DNA from: an uncultured Porphyromonadaceae bacterium | GTDB taxonomy: Bacteria; Bacteroidota; Bacteroidia; Bacteroidales; Muribaculaceae | Reading direction: 5' to 3' | DNA: 64,000 nt | Assembly (NCBI GenBank): GCA_947175265.1 | Contig: CAMWMD010000007.1 | Location: 1-64,000, forward strand | Shown here: piece by piece, positions 52,795-62,892 of the stretch | Numbering within the stretch: the first letter of the stretch is position 1 | Layout of the letters: every line of letters begins with the position of its first letter | Position numbers and translations under genes: made by a program | The notes under the pieces: model-generated | Told to the model about the DNA's origin: nothing | The model's input: the letters and a program-made list of their open reading frames with translations, nothing else | Database searches by the model: none

Positions 52795-54819
52795 TCATTT
52801 CGCAAGAATGAGCGCACTGTAGGGCGCGAGGGTGATGGCGCCACCCTTTGTCGCCCCGAGACTTCCGTCGGCGGCAAGTTTTCCATTCTGAGCGACTATC
52901 TTCCAGTTACCCTTCTTGATATTGACGGTCTGGGGCTTGGAGGCTCCGTTGAACACCACCTTTATCTCCTCCCACTCATCGCCGTTGGCATGATCCTTCA
53001 GGCTGTATGAAATGAGGTTGGGGGTCTTGGAGGAATCTATCTTATCAAACACCAGATGCTTCGCAATATCCTCAGCAGTGGTCATGCGGAAGGCGGGATG
53101 CGCCTTGCGCAGGGCTATGAGGTTCTTGTAGTAGTCAAACTGGTCGTGATATTTGGTCTTGTTATCCCAATTGATGGCATTGATGGAATCAGGGCTCTTA
53201 TAGGAATTGTGCACACCCTGCTTGTCGCGGAAAATCTCCTCACCGGCAAACATGAACGGCGTGCCTTGCGAGGTGAATACGATGGTCTGCGCGAGTTTGG
53301 CAGCCTCAAGCATATTCTCCTCCGGCTCTCCGGCCATAGATTTACGCATCTTGTCGGTCAGCGAGAGGTCGTCGTGGCAGGAGACGTAGTTCACTATCAT
53401 TTCAGGCGACTTGGCGTAAGGGAACTTGGAATTGTTACCCTTTGCGAAATCCACCTGAGGATGGTCTGTGGCGGCCACGATACCGATCTTCACGGTTTCC
53501 TCGAGGCCGGGCTTACCTGTGGCGAAACCGCGGTCGGAGGCATCCGTGTAATGACCCTTCACGGCATCACGGATATCATCGGAGAACACGGCTATATCGT
53601 GCATCTTCGATACATTCTCCTTCAGGGCGCGATGCTCCACTGCGAGGGGGGAATCTCCGGCAGTCCATCCCTCGCCGTAGACGAAGATGGAGGGATTTAT
53701 CTTCTTAAGTTCGGAGGCCACCTCATTCATGGTCTCGGTGTCGTGTATGGCCATGAGGTCGAAACGGAAACCGTCGATATGGTACTCATCAGCCCAGTAT
53801 TTCGTTGAGTTGACGATATAGTCGCGCATCTGCTGGCGATCGGAAGCCGTCTCGTTGCCGCAGCCGGAGGCGTCGGAGTATCTCCCGTCGTCCCAATGGC
53901 GATGATAATAGCCGGGAGCCGTGAGTTCGAAATTGGAGTCATCGTTCTGGGCAGTGTGATTGTAGACCACGTCCATGATGACGCCTATTCCCGCGTCATG
54001 GAGAGCCTTTATCATCTCCTTCATCTCCTTAACCCTTACGGAGGGGTCGGATGGATTGGTGGAGTAACTCCCTTCGGGAGCATTGTAGTTCAAAGGGTCG
54101 TAACCCCAGTTGTAGGTGTTTTCCTGAAGATTCATCTCATCCACGGAGTTGTAGTCGTAGGATGGGAGGATATGGACGTGGGTGATGCCCAATTCCTTGA
54201 GATGGTCGATGCCGGTCTTCTCCCCTGAGGGTGTTGTGGTGCCGGGCTCGGTCAGGGCAAGGAATTTACCCTTGTTGGCGATTCCCGACGTGGGATGCAT
54301 CGACATGTCGCGGTGGTGCATCTCATAGACCACGACATCGGTGAAGTTGTCCACCTTCGGGCCTTTGTCTTGAGCCCACCCTTCGGGGTTTGTCTTTGAG
54401 AAATCTATGATTGCGGCTCTGTTGCCGTTTACCCCGACTGCCTTGGCCCACACACCGGGGGTCTCCTGCAGCCATTTGTCGTTCTGCTTAACCTTGAAGG
54501 TGTAGAATTTTCCGTACAACTGGCCGGGTTCGTTGGCGCTCCAGACCCCTGTCTGAGGGTCAAGCGTCATCTTCACCTCCTTATAGGGTCTCCCGGTATG
54601 CCCGTTGTCATACAGATTGAGCATCACCTCCTGGGCCTTGGGGCTCCAAAGGCGGAAATGGGTGCCGGATGCATCCACTTTCAGTTCAAGGTCATCGCCG
54701 TTATAGGTGGGATAATTAAAGAACTGCTCATCAAACAGGCTCTGTGAGTAGACGGAGCCCGGAGCCACTGCCGCTCCTGTGGCCATTATTGCCATGATTA
54801 AGAGTTTTCTGATATTCAT
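52795..54819 (-). CDS. pulA: type I pullulanase
   Basis: This 674-residue exported protein (signal MNIRKLLIMAIMATGAAVAP) debranches alpha-1,6 linkages in pullulan or glycogen-like glucans. An N-terminal CBM48-like module (GTHFRLWSPKAQEVMLNLYD) leads into a GH13 barrel with YNWGYDPLNYNAPEGSY, MDVVYNHT, DGFRFDLMAIHD (nucleophile Asp), VYGEGWTAGDSPL (acid Glu) and YVSCHDDLSLTDK. The YNWGYDP block is the type I pullulanase signature. It probably acts in the periplasm or at the surface. It is monocistronic. Confidence 0.94.
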   Translation of the reverse strand: MNIRKLLIMAIMATGAAVAPGSVYSQSLFDEQFFNYPTYNGDDLELKVDASGTHFRLWSPKAQEVMLNLYDNGHTGRPYKEVKMTLDPQTGVWSANEPGQLYGKFYTFKVKQNDKWLQETPGVWAKAVGVNGNRAAIIDFSKTNPEGWAQDKGPKVDNFTDVVVYEMHHRDMSMHPTSGIANKGKFLALTEPGTTTPSGEKTGIDHLKELGITHVHILPSYDYNSVDEMNLQENTYNWGYDPLNYNAPEGSYSTNPSDPSVRVKEMKEMIKALHDAGIGVIMDVVYNHTAQNDDSNFELTAPGYYHRHWDDGRYSDASGCGNETASDRQQMRDYIVNSTKYWADEYHIDGFRFDLMAIHDTETMNEVASELKKINPSIFVYGEGWTAGDSPLAVEHRALKENVSKMHDIAVFSDDIRDAVKGHYTDASDRGFATGKPGLEETVKIGIVAATDHPQVDFAKGNNSKFPYAKSPEMIVNYVSCHDDLSLTDKMRKSMAGEPEENMLEAAKLAQTIVFTSQGTPFMFAGEEIFRDKQGVHNSYKSPDSINAINWDNKTKYHDQFDYYKNLIALRKAHPAFRMTTAEDIAKHLVFDKIDSSKTPNLISYSLKDHANGDEWEEIKVVFNGASKPQTVNIKKGNWKIVAQNGKLAADGSLGATKGGAITLAPYSALILAK

Positions 54820-54867
54820 GTAGTATATTAGATGAATAATTTTGGGTATCTTTTTTCAACTTGCCTA

Positions 54868-54875
54868 CAAAAGTA
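54868..54875 (-). promoter_or_regulatory. -7 element for pulA
   Basis: TACTTTTG on the minus strand matches TAnnTTTG; no TTTG lies at the -33 position. Confidence 0.5.
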
Positions 54876-54951
54876 GTGATTTTCCCTCTAATGGAAAAAC
54901 CTTCCTCCCGAATTTTTAATAAAGTTAAGACCCTCCCGATATTTTTCAGGT

Positions 54952-56187
54952 TTATTCACAACCTCCGCTCCCGATCTGTCGCACGCCGATAAGCCTGTCG
55001 GCGCGGGAGCCGGGAAGCCTCAGATAGAGCATGACGAGGTATTCGTTCGCTGTCTCATAATGGTTTCCCTCCAGTGGGGTGGCGTTGGGGTCCCCGCCAT
55101 TCTCCACGACGACATAACGGTAGTTGTAGCTACCCTGTTTCAGCGGTATCTCCGCGGTATATGCCGATTCCGCTTCATCATAGCGCATGAGGTTGCGGCG
55201 GTCGTACAGTCCGCTGTTAAAGCCGCCGTCGACGTATACCTCCCTCCCCCGGAGTTCCGGCATCGTTAGGGTGAAGCGTGTGACTATGTAATCTGCCCCG
55301 AGATCGGGGTCGGTGGAGTTGTATTCGTCGATTTTGAAACGTCCGTGGCTTGTATGGTCATATACGTAACCCTTCCCGCATCTCGGCAGGTCAGGAGTGA
55401 GCCATGCCTGATGAAGCCTCCCGTTGAAGCCTACGGAATCAACATTCATACCCGGATAATCGGCTCTTACGGTCTCGAAACGCCGGTATTCGTTCCCTGC
55501 CGGAAATATAAGCGAGGGGTCGTGAGCGTAATACACCCTTTCACCCTCTACCCTCAGCGGCCTCACCGTTGTCTTCAAGGTCTGGGGAACGTTGTTCTGC
55601 ACCACGTTCAGAATCAAATCCTGCCAAGGGTTTATCATCCCGGCCCCTGCCACATCCGCCTCGGCCTCGACTTGCTGATATTCCGTGTTGAAGCCGTAAT
55701 CGGTACGTGAGGTGGCGCAAGCCGACAGGGATACGGCGTTCTCCGTGACATAAAATCCGGTCTGGAAAAGTATATCCCCGGGCGCGTCTTCGGGATAGAC
55801 CTGAAGCAGGTAGTTTCCGCTCACGAGCGGCTTCATCTCCGGGTTGGGAATCTCAATGTTGTAATTCACATAGTGTGCGTAGGTGTTGGAGGAGTATCCG
55901 TAATCCTCCACCTCGCTTTCGTTGAACCCGTCGAGATATTCCGGCTCAAGAAGACGTGAGGGTTGCCAGTCGGCGTTGCAGTGTACGAGGCGGTAGCGGA
56001 GATATTCCCTGTCTTCACCCATTATGTCGAAGTTTATCCTGAGACGGTCGTCTGTGCCGAGCCGCACGACCGGTGAGGCCATGAAGTCGTACGGATTGGT
56101 GATGCTCAGGCTCCTTATCCTGCCGTCGTTTATACTGTTGGGATTGACGGCAGCGGCCAGCAGGGGGAACAATAACGCGCCTACCAT
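54952..56187 (-). CDS. type IX secretion plug protein (DUF5103)
   Basis: This 411-residue exported protein matches the DUF5103/T9SS plug family: IRSLSITNPYDFMASPVVRLGTDDRLRI-type start, YRLVHCNADWQPSRLLEPEY, DGFNESEVEDYGYS and YNIEIPNPEMKPLVSGNYLL. The plug protein seals the SprA translocon channel when no substrate passes. The N-terminus MVGALLFPLLAAAV is a short signal. Its start overlaps the ung end by 7 nt, so ung and the plug gene form an operon. With porQ at 34 kb it points to a working T9SS. Confidence 0.88.
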   Translation of the reverse strand: MVGALLFPLLAAAVNPNSINDGRIRSLSITNPYDFMASPVVRLGTDDRLRINFDIMGEDREYLRYRLVHCNADWQPSRLLEPEYLDGFNESEVEDYGYSSNTYAHYVNYNIEIPNPEMKPLVSGNYLLQVYPEDAPGDILFQTGFYVTENAVSLSACATSRTDYGFNTEYQQVEAEADVAGAGMINPWQDLILNVVQNNVPQTLKTTVRPLRVEGERVYYAHDPSLIFPAGNEYRRFETVRADYPGMNVDSVGFNGRLHQAWLTPDLPRCGKGYVYDHTSHGRFKIDEYNSTDPDLGADYIVTRFTLTMPELRGREVYVDGGFNSGLYDRRNLMRYDEAESAYTAEIPLKQGSYNYRYVVVENGGDPNATPLEGNHYETANEYLVMLYLRLPGSRADRLIGVRQIGSGGCE

Positions 56188-56849
56188 TCTATCGGTGTCT
56201 TGCCGTGGGCTTTCAGATACTCGTTGGCCCGCGTGAAATGATGGTTTCCGAAAAATCCCCTGTGGGCCGACAATGGCGAGGGATGCACGGAGGTCAGGAC
56301 AAGATGACGGTCACGGTCGATCTTCTCACCTTTGCGTATTGCATCTTTACCCCAGAGAAGGAATACAAGATTGTCACGCTTGCGCGACAGCGCATCGACC
56401 GTGGCGTCTGTGAACGTCTCCCACCCTATACCGGAATGGGATTTCGGCTGATGTTCCCTGACCGTAAGCGCTGAGTTGAGCAGTAGCACTCCCTGAGTGG
56501 CCCATCTCGAAAGGTCGCCGTCTGCGGGGAAAGGGGCTCCCGTGTCTGCGCACACTTCCTTGAATATGTTGATGAGCGAGGGGGGCATGGCCACACCCGG
56601 GGCTACCGAGAAACAGAGTCCGTTGGCCTGTCCGGGCCCGTGATAGGGATCCTGCCCGATTATCACCACCTTTGTATTCTCGAAAGGCGAGGCGTCGTAG
56701 GCCGCGAAGATATCTTTTCCCGGAGGGTACACATTTATCCCCGGGTCGGAATAATCGCGCCTCACCGCGTCGGTGAGTGCCTTGAAATAGGGCTTCTCAA
56801 ATTCATCCCTCAGACATTCTTTCCATCCCTTTTCTATTCTCACTTCCAT
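56181..56849 (-). CDS. ung: uracil-DNA glycosylase, family 1
   Basis: This 222-residue enzyme is read from the ATG at 56849 (MEVRIEKGWKECL); the longer reading has no similarity to the family. It has the catalytic GQDPYHGPGQANGLCFSV, LLNSALTVREHQPKSH and the DNA-intercalating HPSPLSAHRGFFG. It excises uracil from DNA to start base excision repair. The gene ends in the overlap with the T9SS plug gene. Confidence 0.96.
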   Translation of the reverse strand: MEVRIEKGWKECLRDEFEKPYFKALTDAVRRDYSDPGINVYPPGKDIFAAYDASPFENTKVVIIGQDPYHGPGQANGLCFSVAPGVAMPPSLINIFKEVCADTGAPFPADGDLSRWATQGVLLLNSALTVREHQPKSHSGIGWETFTDATVDALSRKRDNLVFLLWGKDAIRKGEKIDRDRHLVLTSVHPSPLSAHRGFFGNHHFTRANEYLKAHGKTPIEW

Positions 56850-56909
56850 GGTCAGTAGTTTTGCTTGGATACACGTCGTATCATATAATCCGAATGTACA
56901 TAAATAGAG

Positions 56910-56949
56910 AAAGTGGACGGATTTCACAATCAGTCCACCTTTCTTTTTG
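56910..56949. terminator. terminator-like hairpin between ung and tRNA-Arg
   Basis: AAAGTGGAC pairs with GTCCACCTTT around a 14-nt loop. A T-rich tract follows on the plus strand and a weaker one on the minus strand. It most likely ends the minus-strand tRNA transcript. The AT-rich stretch from 56950 to 57200 holds nothing else I can identify. Confidence 0.6.
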
Positions 56950-57203
56950 CTTAACTAAATAAATTCTTACATGTTAGGATTATAGATACCTAAAAAATTA
57001 TGTTGCGAAGTTAACCATTATTTTTGTTCAATCCAAATATTTCAGCATAAAAATATGGAAACTTCTTAATATTTAAACTATTTTAACACTACACTCCTAT
57101 TTCCACTATCTTCCCGATTCTCAAACCTTCTGCCGCCGACCGGCTACCGGGCTGATTAACGATAAGGCGCAGCCGATGATTGTCAGCCACGCCTCATTCA
57201 TAG

Positions 57204-57275
57204 TATCTCCATAGGGAGTCGAACCCTAATCGTCGGAACCGGAATCCGATATTCTATCCATTGAACTATGGAGAC
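57204..57275 (-). tRNA. tRNA-Arg (anticodon CCG)
   Basis: The minus strand folds into a full cloverleaf: acceptor GTCTCCA/TGGAGAT with one G-T pair, D-arm GTTC/GAAT, anticodon stem TCGGA/TCCGA with loop TTCCGGT (anticodon CCG), T-stem TAGGG/CCCTA with loop TTCGACT, discriminator A. The CCA end is not encoded. It reads codon CGG. A Bacteroidetes promoter precedes it. Confidence 0.95.
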
Positions 57276-57309
57276 TTCCCGAAGGGTGATACCCTCCTGT
57301 TTGGTGTTG

Positions 57310-57340
57310 CAAAGTTAAACATTTTTTCCGAACTTTGCAA
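57310..57340 (-). promoter_or_regulatory. tRNA-Arg promoter
   Basis: Minus strand TTG (57340-57338), 20 nt, TAACTTTG (57317-57310). The start lies near 57303, about 28 nt before the mature tRNA. Confidence 0.75.
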
Positions 57341-57376
57341 CCTAATTTTTACCATATCCATCGCTCTTTACGGAAA

Positions 57377-57958
57377 ATGCTACTGATTAAAGATACTCTC
57401 GTCTCTCTCGACCTCATCGAACGTTTCTTCGTCTGCGATCTCGACGCATGTCTCGGGCAATGCTGTATCGACGGGGATGCCGGAGCCCCTCTCCTCCCTG
57501 AGGAGAAAGAGGAAATCGACAGGCATCTACCCGAAATACTTCCGCTCCTGAATCCCAAAGCCCGGGAAATCGTAGAATCGGAAGGTTCTTCTTATATCGA
57601 TGAGGAAGGCGACCTCGTCACTCAGATTGTCGAGGGGCGTGACTGTGTGTTCACAACGTACGCGGAGGGGGGAAAATGCCTGTGTGCCCTCGAGAAGGCT
57701 TTCAGAGAGGGGAAACTTCCCCAACTCAAACCCTCTTCATGCCATCTCTATCCGGTGAGGCTGAAACAGGTCGGGGATATGACGGCTGTGAATCTCCACC
57801 GTTGGAAGATATGCAAATGTGCCGAGATTCTCGGGCGTGCAAAAAAGGTGAGGGCTTACGAGTTCTTGCGCGAGCCTCTGATTCGCAAATTCGGCGAGGA
57901 GTGGTATGACCAACTGTGTACGACTGCTGAAGAATGGATTGCCCGCAACTCCAAATGA
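57377..57958 (+). CDS. DUF3109 family cysteine-rich protein
   Basis: This 193-residue protein is read from the ATG at 57377 (MLLIKDTLVSLDLIERFFVC). The upstream ATG at 57335 overlaps the tRNA promoter region. Conserved cysteines are grouped as CDLDACLGQCC, RDCVF, KCLC, SCHLYP and KICKC, suggesting a zinc- or iron-sulfur-binding protein. DUF3109 is conserved in Bacteroidetes and its function is unknown. Length and sequence are typical. Confidence 0.9.
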   Translation: MLLIKDTLVSLDLIERFFVCDLDACLGQCCIDGDAGAPLLPEEKEEIDRHLPEILPLLNPKAREIVESEGSSYIDEEGDLVTQIVEGRDCVFTTYAEGGKCLCALEKAFREGKLPQLKPSSCHLYPVRLKQVGDMTAVNLHRWKICKCAEILGRAKKVRAYEFLREPLIRKFGEEWYDQLCTTAEEWIARNSK

Positions 57959-58068
57959 ACACACTGAAGCATAAGTCAACATCGAAGCAGATGTAGCGGA
58001 TAAACGCCAAAGCACTGGCACCAGGCTAAAGCAGAATATCCGGCAGACACCAAACCACAGGCACCAAG

Positions 58069-59508
58069 CTAAAGTATCGGAGCCACAAGCCGGAACATGG
58101 ATTCTATGATTCTCTGGAATATCGGCCGCTTCTTCCATTTCTCCAGGTTCACTTTCCGGCATCTCTTGAGGTCGTCGAAATAGATGTCGCGCATCTGCCG
58201 GTTCAGTTTCTCATCATATATGAGGAGATTGCTCTCAAAATTATTCTCGAAACTGCGGAAATCAAAATTGGTTGAGCCTGACGTCACAAACGCATCGTCT
58301 ATTATCATCACCTTCGAATGCAGCATCCCCGGTTCATAAAGATATACCTTTATGCCTGATTTGAGACATTGGGTGACGTAGGAAAACGAAGCATACCTGA
58401 GAAGACGGCTGTCGGGATGGTCAGGTATCATTATCCTCACGTCCACTTTAGCCAACGCGGCTGCCTGAAGAGCGTTGAAAAGGGAGTCGGTAGGGAGGAA
58501 ATAGGGCGTCTGGATAAGTATCGTGCGCTTCGCAGAGGATATGGCCCTCAGGAAGCATAATGCCAGGTTATTCCACCTTTCTGTCGGCCCCCCCGTGAGA
58601 AGCTGAACTCCGCAACCGTTCTCTATCCCGTTCCCCGCCGGTTTCACCTCCGGCACGTATGGATCCTTTTTCAAGAAATTCCAGTCTATGGCGAAAGAAT
58701 AGATGAGCGACTCCACAATGTCGCCCTTTATCCTGAAATGGGTGTCGCGCCATAATTTTCCATTCCCGGGACCCTTCACATACCTGTCGGCTATGTTCAT
58801 ACCCCCGATATACCCTATCTCGCCGTCTATGACCGCGATCTTACGGTGATTCCTCCAGTTGAGACGATTGGCAAGTTGCGGGAAGTTCACGCGGAAGAAG
58901 GGATGGGTGGCGATTCCGGCCTCATGCATCTGGCGGAAGAAACGGCTCTTAGCCGAAAAACTACCCACATGATCATACATCACCTTTACCAGCACCCCCT
59001 CATGCGCCTTCTCCTTGAGTATTTCCGCTATCTCGCTCCCTATCTCATCATCGAGAAATATATAGTATTGCAGCAGAATTGAACTCTTGGCGTTTCTGAG
59101 GTCTTCCTTGAATTTACTGAACTTGCTCTCGCCGTCGGTGAAGATCTCTATCTCGTTGTTTACTGTGAAGGGTGAATGGCAAAGTGAATGCGACAGTTTT
59201 ATAATGCTCCTGTGGTCGGGATGAAGGTTGAGATTGTTTATATTGACTCTCCTGGGGCTGTGCTTATGCATAATCTTGCGCTTGTTGTGCCTTGTGAGCA
59301 GGTGAAGCCCTCTGAGGCTGCGCCCGAAGAATATATAGAAGACCGGACCGATTACGGGAAGGAACACAAGCGCTATAATCCATGAGAGTGCCCGGATGGG
59401 ATTGCGGTTCTCCCGCAACACCACCACGACTGCCGCTATCACCATTGTAAAATAGAAACCGGCGATGATGGCGGCCAACCATGTATCGATATGCAATGAG
59501 TCTTCCAT
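58069..59508 (-). CDS. cls: cardiolipin synthase (phospholipase D family)
   Basis: This 479-residue protein has two N-terminal membrane helices (AAIIAGFYFTMVIAAVVVVL, SWIIALVFLPVIGPVFYIFF) and two PLD domains, each with an HKD motif: NHRKIAVIDGEIGYIGGMN and MLHSKVMIIDDAFVTSGSTN. It condenses phosphatidylglycerol molecules to cardiolipin at the inner membrane. The length fits ClsA-type enzymes. It lies alone between DUF3109 and the ribosomal operon. Confidence 0.95.
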   Translation of the reverse strand: MEDSLHIDTWLAAIIAGFYFTMVIAAVVVVLRENRNPIRALSWIIALVFLPVIGPVFYIFFGRSLRGLHLLTRHNKRKIMHKHSPRRVNINNLNLHPDHRSIIKLSHSLCHSPFTVNNEIEIFTDGESKFSKFKEDLRNAKSSILLQYYIFLDDEIGSEIAEILKEKAHEGVLVKVMYDHVGSFSAKSRFFRQMHEAGIATHPFFRVNFPQLANRLNWRNHRKIAVIDGEIGYIGGMNIADRYVKGPGNGKLWRDTHFRIKGDIVESLIYSFAIDWNFLKKDPYVPEVKPAGNGIENGCGVQLLTGGPTERWNNLALCFLRAISSAKRTILIQTPYFLPTDSLFNALQAAALAKVDVRIMIPDHPDSRLLRYASFSYVTQCLKSGIKVYLYEPGMLHSKVMIIDDAFVTSGSTNFDFRSFENNFESNLLIYDEKLNRQMRDIYFDDLKRCRKVNLEKWKKRPIFQRIIESMFRLVAPIL

Positions 59509-59630
59509 ATTCTTAAATTCTTTTTATGCAGATTCGGAATGCAACCCCGGAGTGGGGATACATTTCCGCGAAACTGATTCTATCCTTTTCGGTTTGAGAT
59601 GCTAAGTTACACAATTTATCCGAGATAAAC

Positions 59631-59666
59631 AAAAAGAGCAGTTGCGAGAAAAGCAACTGCTCTTTT
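59631..59666 (-). terminator. terminator of the ribosomal alpha-operon
   Basis: AAAAGAGCAGTTGC pairs perfectly with GCAACTGCTCTTTT, followed on the minus strand by TTTTTGTTT. Confidence 0.92.
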
Positions 59667-59686
59667 GGAAATATAGTGTCGGTATA

Positions 59687-60190
59687 TTATTCAGCCTTGG
59701 GAGCCTCCTCTGCAGGTGCCTCAGCTGCGGGTGCCTCAGCTGCGGGAGCCTCAGCGGGAGCTGCGCTCTTCTTACGGCGGCTGCGGCGAGTGGATTTCTC
59801 CTTCTTGCCACCGGCTGCCTCAAGCATGTTCTCGTTGAAGTCAACAAGCTCGATCATTGCCATCTCGGCGTTGTCGCCAAGACGGTGACCTGTCTTGAGG
59901 ATACGGGTGTAGCCACCGGGACGGTCTGCTACCTTTTCAGCAACCACGCCGAAAAGCTCTTTGACAGCCTCCTTGTTCTGGAGATAGCTGAAGACGAGGC
60001 GGCGATTTGTCATATCATCGGTTTTTGACCTTGTGATAAGGGGCTCTGCAAATACACGGAGAGCCTTCGCCTTAGCCAGAGTCGTAAAGATTCTCTTATG
60101 CATGATAAGAGAAATGGTCAGGTTCGTGAGGAGGGCCTCGCGATGTGCCTTCTTACGACTGAGGTGGTTGAATTTTTTATTGTGTCTCAT
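59687..60190 (-). CDS. rplQ: 50S ribosomal protein L17 with acidic Ala/Glu tail
   Basis: This 167-residue protein starts [20 protein letters not shown], the L17 signature, with [16 protein letters not shown] and [17 protein letters not shown]. The core ends near residue 120. A basic linker and then a tail of AEAPA-type repeats rich in Ala, Glu and Pro add about 45 residues beyond the usual length. Such tails occur in other Bacteroidetes L17 proteins. It is the last gene of the operon, before a strong terminator. Confidence 0.97.
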   Translation of the reverse strand: MRHNKKFNHLSRKKAHREALLTNLTISLIMHKRIFTTLAKAKALRVFAEPLITRSKTDDMTNRRLVFSYLQNKEAVKELFGVVAEKVADRPGGYTRILKTGHRLGDNAEMAMIELVDFNENMLEAAGGKKEKSTRRSRRKKSAAPAEAPAAEAPAAEAPAEEAPKAE

Positions 60191-60196
60191 CGTTGT

Positions 60197-61195
60197 TTAG
60201 TCTTTATCTAATTTATATTTTGAAATATCCATCCCAAACGACAGGTTGAGGCCGGCAAGGAGGTCGTCGAGTTCCGTAAGTGATTTCTTGCCGAAGTTGC
60301 GGAACTTCAACAGATCATTCTTATTGAACACCACAAGCTCACCCAGAGTCTCGACTTCTGCGCTCTTCAGGCAGTTGAGGGCACGTACGGAAAGATCCAT
60401 GTCTGTGAGTTTGCTCTTGAGGAGTTGACGCATGTGGAGCACTTCCTCATCAAACTCATCGACATCATTCTCTTTGGGAGCCTCTATCGCTATCTTCTCG
60501 TCGCTGAAGAGCAGGAAGTGCTGAATGAGAATCTTGGCAGCCTCCTTCAGGGCATCCTTAGGCTGGATTGACCCGTCTGTGGTGACCTCGATTACAAGTT
60601 TCTCAAAGTCGGTCTTCTGCTCGACACGATAATTCTCCACCGCGTATTTCACATTCTTTACGGGTGTATAGATAGAGTCGATTGCGATGACGCTGGGATC
60701 TGCGTCTGTGAGGAGCTCTCTGTTCTCATCGGCCGGAACCCAACCGCGACCCTTGTTGATGGTAAACTCCATCTGGAACGATGCGGAGGGGTCAAGGCGG
60801 CAGATCTCAAGCTCGGGATTCAGCACCTCGAAACCGCTGAGCACCTTCCCAAGGTCGCCTGCCTTTAAAACATCGGTGCCCGATACGGTTACCGTCCCTT
60901 TCTCGGTCTCGGTGTCTTCAGTCGTCTGCTTGAATCTCACCTGCTTGAGATTGAGGATGATATTGGTGACATCCTGCTTTACGCCCGGGATAGTGTCAAG
61001 TTCGTGTGCCACCCCGTCTATACGGATTGAGCAAATGGCGTAGCCTTCGAGCGACGAAAGGAGGATACGGCGGAGCGCATTGCCTATCGTCTGGCCATAA
61101 CCGGGCTCAAGAGGCCGGAATTCGAACTTGCCGAACTTATCATCGGCTTCAAGCATTATGACCTTATCGGGTTTCTGGAATGCTAATATTGGCAT
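60197..61195 (-). CDS. rpoA: DNA-directed RNA polymerase subunit alpha
   Basis: This 332-residue protein has an N-terminal dimerisation domain with [20 protein letters not shown] and a C-terminal DNA/activator-binding domain with [19 protein letters not shown] and [16 protein letters not shown]. The CTD offers a direct comparison for the alpha-CTD-like copies in the 36450-38600 protein. It lies 6 nt upstream of rplQ in the operon. Confidence 0.98.
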   Translation of the reverse strand: MPILAFQKPDKVIMLEADDKFGKFEFRPLEPGYGQTIGNALRRILLSSLEGYAICSIRIDGVAHELDTIPGVKQDVTNIILNLKQVRFKQTTEDTETEKGTVTVSGTDVLKAGDLGKVLSGFEVLNPELEICRLDPSASFQMEFTINKGRGWVPADENRELLTDADPSVIAIDSIYTPVKNVKYAVENYRVEQKTDFEKLVIEVTTDGSIQPKDALKEAAKILIQHFLLFSDEKIAIEAPKENDVDEFDEEVLHMRQLLKSKLTDMDLSVRALNCLKSAEVETLGELVVFNKNDLLKFRNFGKKSLTELDDLLAGLNLSFGMDISKYKLDKD

Positions 61196-61211
61196 GGGTT
61201 TCTATTGTTTA

Positions 61212-61817
61212 TTATTTAGAATACAACTCAACGATCAACTGTTCCTTGATTGTCTCGGGAATGTCTTCTCGCTGCGGAACGTGGAGGAAACGGCCACCCT
61301 TCTTGCTGTCGTCCCACTCTATCCAAGGATATTTGCTGTGGTTGAAGCCTGCAAGAGCATCAGCAATGACTTCAAGAGACTTGGATTTCTCACGTACGGC
61401 TACAATGTCGCCGGGCTTTACATGATATGAAGGGATGTTGACAACCTCACCGTTGACCGTGATGTGCTTGTGAAGCACAATCTGACGGGCTGCCGGGCGG
61501 CTCGGAGCGATGCCCAGACGGTAAACTACGTTGTCAAGACGGCTCTCGAGAAGCTGAAGAAGAACCTCACCGGTGATACCCTTGGTGCGGGCTGCCTTCT
61601 CGAAAAGATTGCGGAACTGACGTTCGAGCACACCGTAAGTGTATTTGGCTTTCTGCTTCTCCTTGAGCTGCATGCCATACTCGGATGTCTTCCTTCTGCG
61701 ATTTGAACCATGCTGTCCCGGCGGATAGTTCTTCTTTGCCAGAACCTTGTCTTCGCCGAAGATGGCCTCGCCGAATTTGCGGGCGATTTTTGTCTTGGGG
61801 CCTGTATATCTTGCCAT
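61212..61817 (-). CDS. rpsD: 30S ribosomal protein S4
   Basis: This 201-residue protein begins [17 protein letters not shown] and contains the S4 RNA-binding region [30 protein letters not shown] sequence and [12 protein letters not shown]. It nucleates 30S assembly. No zinc-binding cysteines are present at the N-terminus. It follows rpsK after a 124-bp spacer and precedes rpoA by 16 nt. Confidence 0.97.
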   Translation of the reverse strand: MARYTGPKTKIARKFGEAIFGEDKVLAKKNYPPGQHGSNRRRKTSEYGMQLKEKQKAKYTYGVLERQFRNLFEKAARTKGITGEVLLQLLESRLDNVVYRLGIAPSRPAARQIVLHKHITVNGEVVNIPSYHVKPGDIVAVREKSKSLEVIADALAGFNHSKYPWIEWDDSKKGGRFLHVPQREDIPETIKEQLIVELYSK

Positions 61818-61941
61818 TTCTTTCTTTGCTTTTAATTAAAGTGGTCCTTTTCCCCCTTGCCTTAGCGCAGCCGCGAACGCCGAGAGAAAGATGCTTGGGC
61901 GCTCTATTCGCATTCAGCAAGGGTTGTGAGGGCGGAATTTG

Positions 61942-62331
61942 TTATACTCTTCTTCTTTTGGGAGGACGACATCCGTTGTGGGGCAGCGGAGTGACATCTA
62001 CTATCTCTGTCACCTCGATTCCGGCTCCGTGTACTGTACGGATTGCCGATTCGCGCCCGTTGCCCGGGCCCTTCACATAGGCTTTCACCTTGCGCAGGCC
62101 AAGGTCGTATGCAACCTTGGCACAATCCTGCGCTGCCATCTGGGCTGCGTAGGGGGTATTCTTCTTGCTGCCCCTGAAGCCCATCTTGCCTGCGGAGCTC
62201 CAGGAGATAACCTGTCCTTCGCTGTTGGCAAGGCAAACGATAATGTTGTTGAAAGAGCTATGCACGTGAAGCTGACCCTGTGCGTCAACCTTGACATTCC
62301 TCTTCTTAGCTGCGACTGTCTTTTTTGCCAT
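61942..62331 (-). CDS. rpsK: 30S ribosomal protein S11
   Basis: This 129-residue protein has [40 protein letters not shown] and the C-terminal [15 protein letters not shown], the standard S11 end. S11 lines the platform of the 30S subunit. It is 9 nt downstream of rpsM. Confidence 0.98.
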   Translation of the reverse strand: MAKKTVAAKKRNVKVDAQGQLHVHSSFNNIIVCLANSEGQVISWSSAGKMGFRGSKKNTPYAAQMAAQDCAKVAYDLGLRKVKAYVKGPGNGRESAIRTVHGAGIEVTEIVDVTPLPHNGCRPPKRRRV

Positions 62332-62340
62332 ACTTTAATT

Positions 62341-62721
62341 TTATTTAGTAGCTTTCTTCTTGTTAGCGACTGTTTTCTTACGGCCCTTGCGGGTACGTGC
62401 GTTATTCTTTGTGCTCTGGCCACGCACCGGAAGACCGATACGGTGACGGATGCCACGATAGCAACCGATATCCATGAGACGCTTGATGTTGAGCTGGATC
62501 TCTGAGCGGAGGTCGCCCTCAACCTTGTACTCTGACTGGATCACCTCACGAACGGCTGCTGCCTGATCATCTGTCCAGTCCTGCACCTTGATATCTCTGT
62601 CAACACCGGCCTTGGAAAGGATGGTGTTGGCTGCACTACGGCCTATGCCGTAAATATACGTCAAGGCAATCTCTCCTCTTTTATTTTGCGGCAAATCTAC
62701 GCCGACTATTCTTACTGCCAT
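62341..62721 (-). CDS. rpsM: 30S ribosomal protein S13
   Basis: This 126-residue protein begins [20 protein letters not shown] and has [15 protein letters not shown], then [20 protein letters not shown] near the C-terminus. S13 contacts the 50S subunit and tRNA. A TACCTTTG element at 62745-62752 between rpmJ and rpsM might be an internal promoter, but it has no -33 element. Confidence 0.98.
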   Translation of the reverse strand: MAVRIVGVDLPQNKRGEIALTYIYGIGRSAANTILSKAGVDRDIKVQDWTDDQAAAVREVIQSEYKVEGDLRSEIQLNIKRLMDIGCYRGIRHRIGLPVRGQSTKNNARTRKGRKKTVANKKKATK

Positions 62722-62758
62722 AGTTTGTTGTTACAAATTTTTTGCAAAGGTAATAAAA

Positions 62759-62875
62759 TTATCCTTGACGCTGTTTAAATTTCGGGTTCTTCTTGTTGAT
62801 TACGTATAATCTTCCTTTTCGGCGCACAATCTTGCTGTCAGCTGTGCGCTTCTTTACTGATGCTCTTACTTTCAT
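62759..62875 (-). CDS. rpmJ: 50S ribosomal protein L36
   Basis: This 38-residue protein starts [20 protein letters not shown] and ends KFKQRQG. It is the zinc-free form, because the usual Cys and His ligands are absent (for example, [10 protein letters not shown] where Zn-type proteins have CKxxRR). It lies between infA and rpsM, its usual place, and is easily missed because of its size. Confidence 0.96.
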   Translation of the reverse strand: MKVRASVKKRTADSKIVRRKGRLYVINKKNPKFKQRQG

Positions 62876-62892
62876 TATTGTGTGTCGGTTTT

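Noticed and set aside
57204..57275. tRNA-Arg as attachment site for the island
   Set aside because: It is over 11 kb from the island edge, and no partial tRNA copy was found at the island borders.
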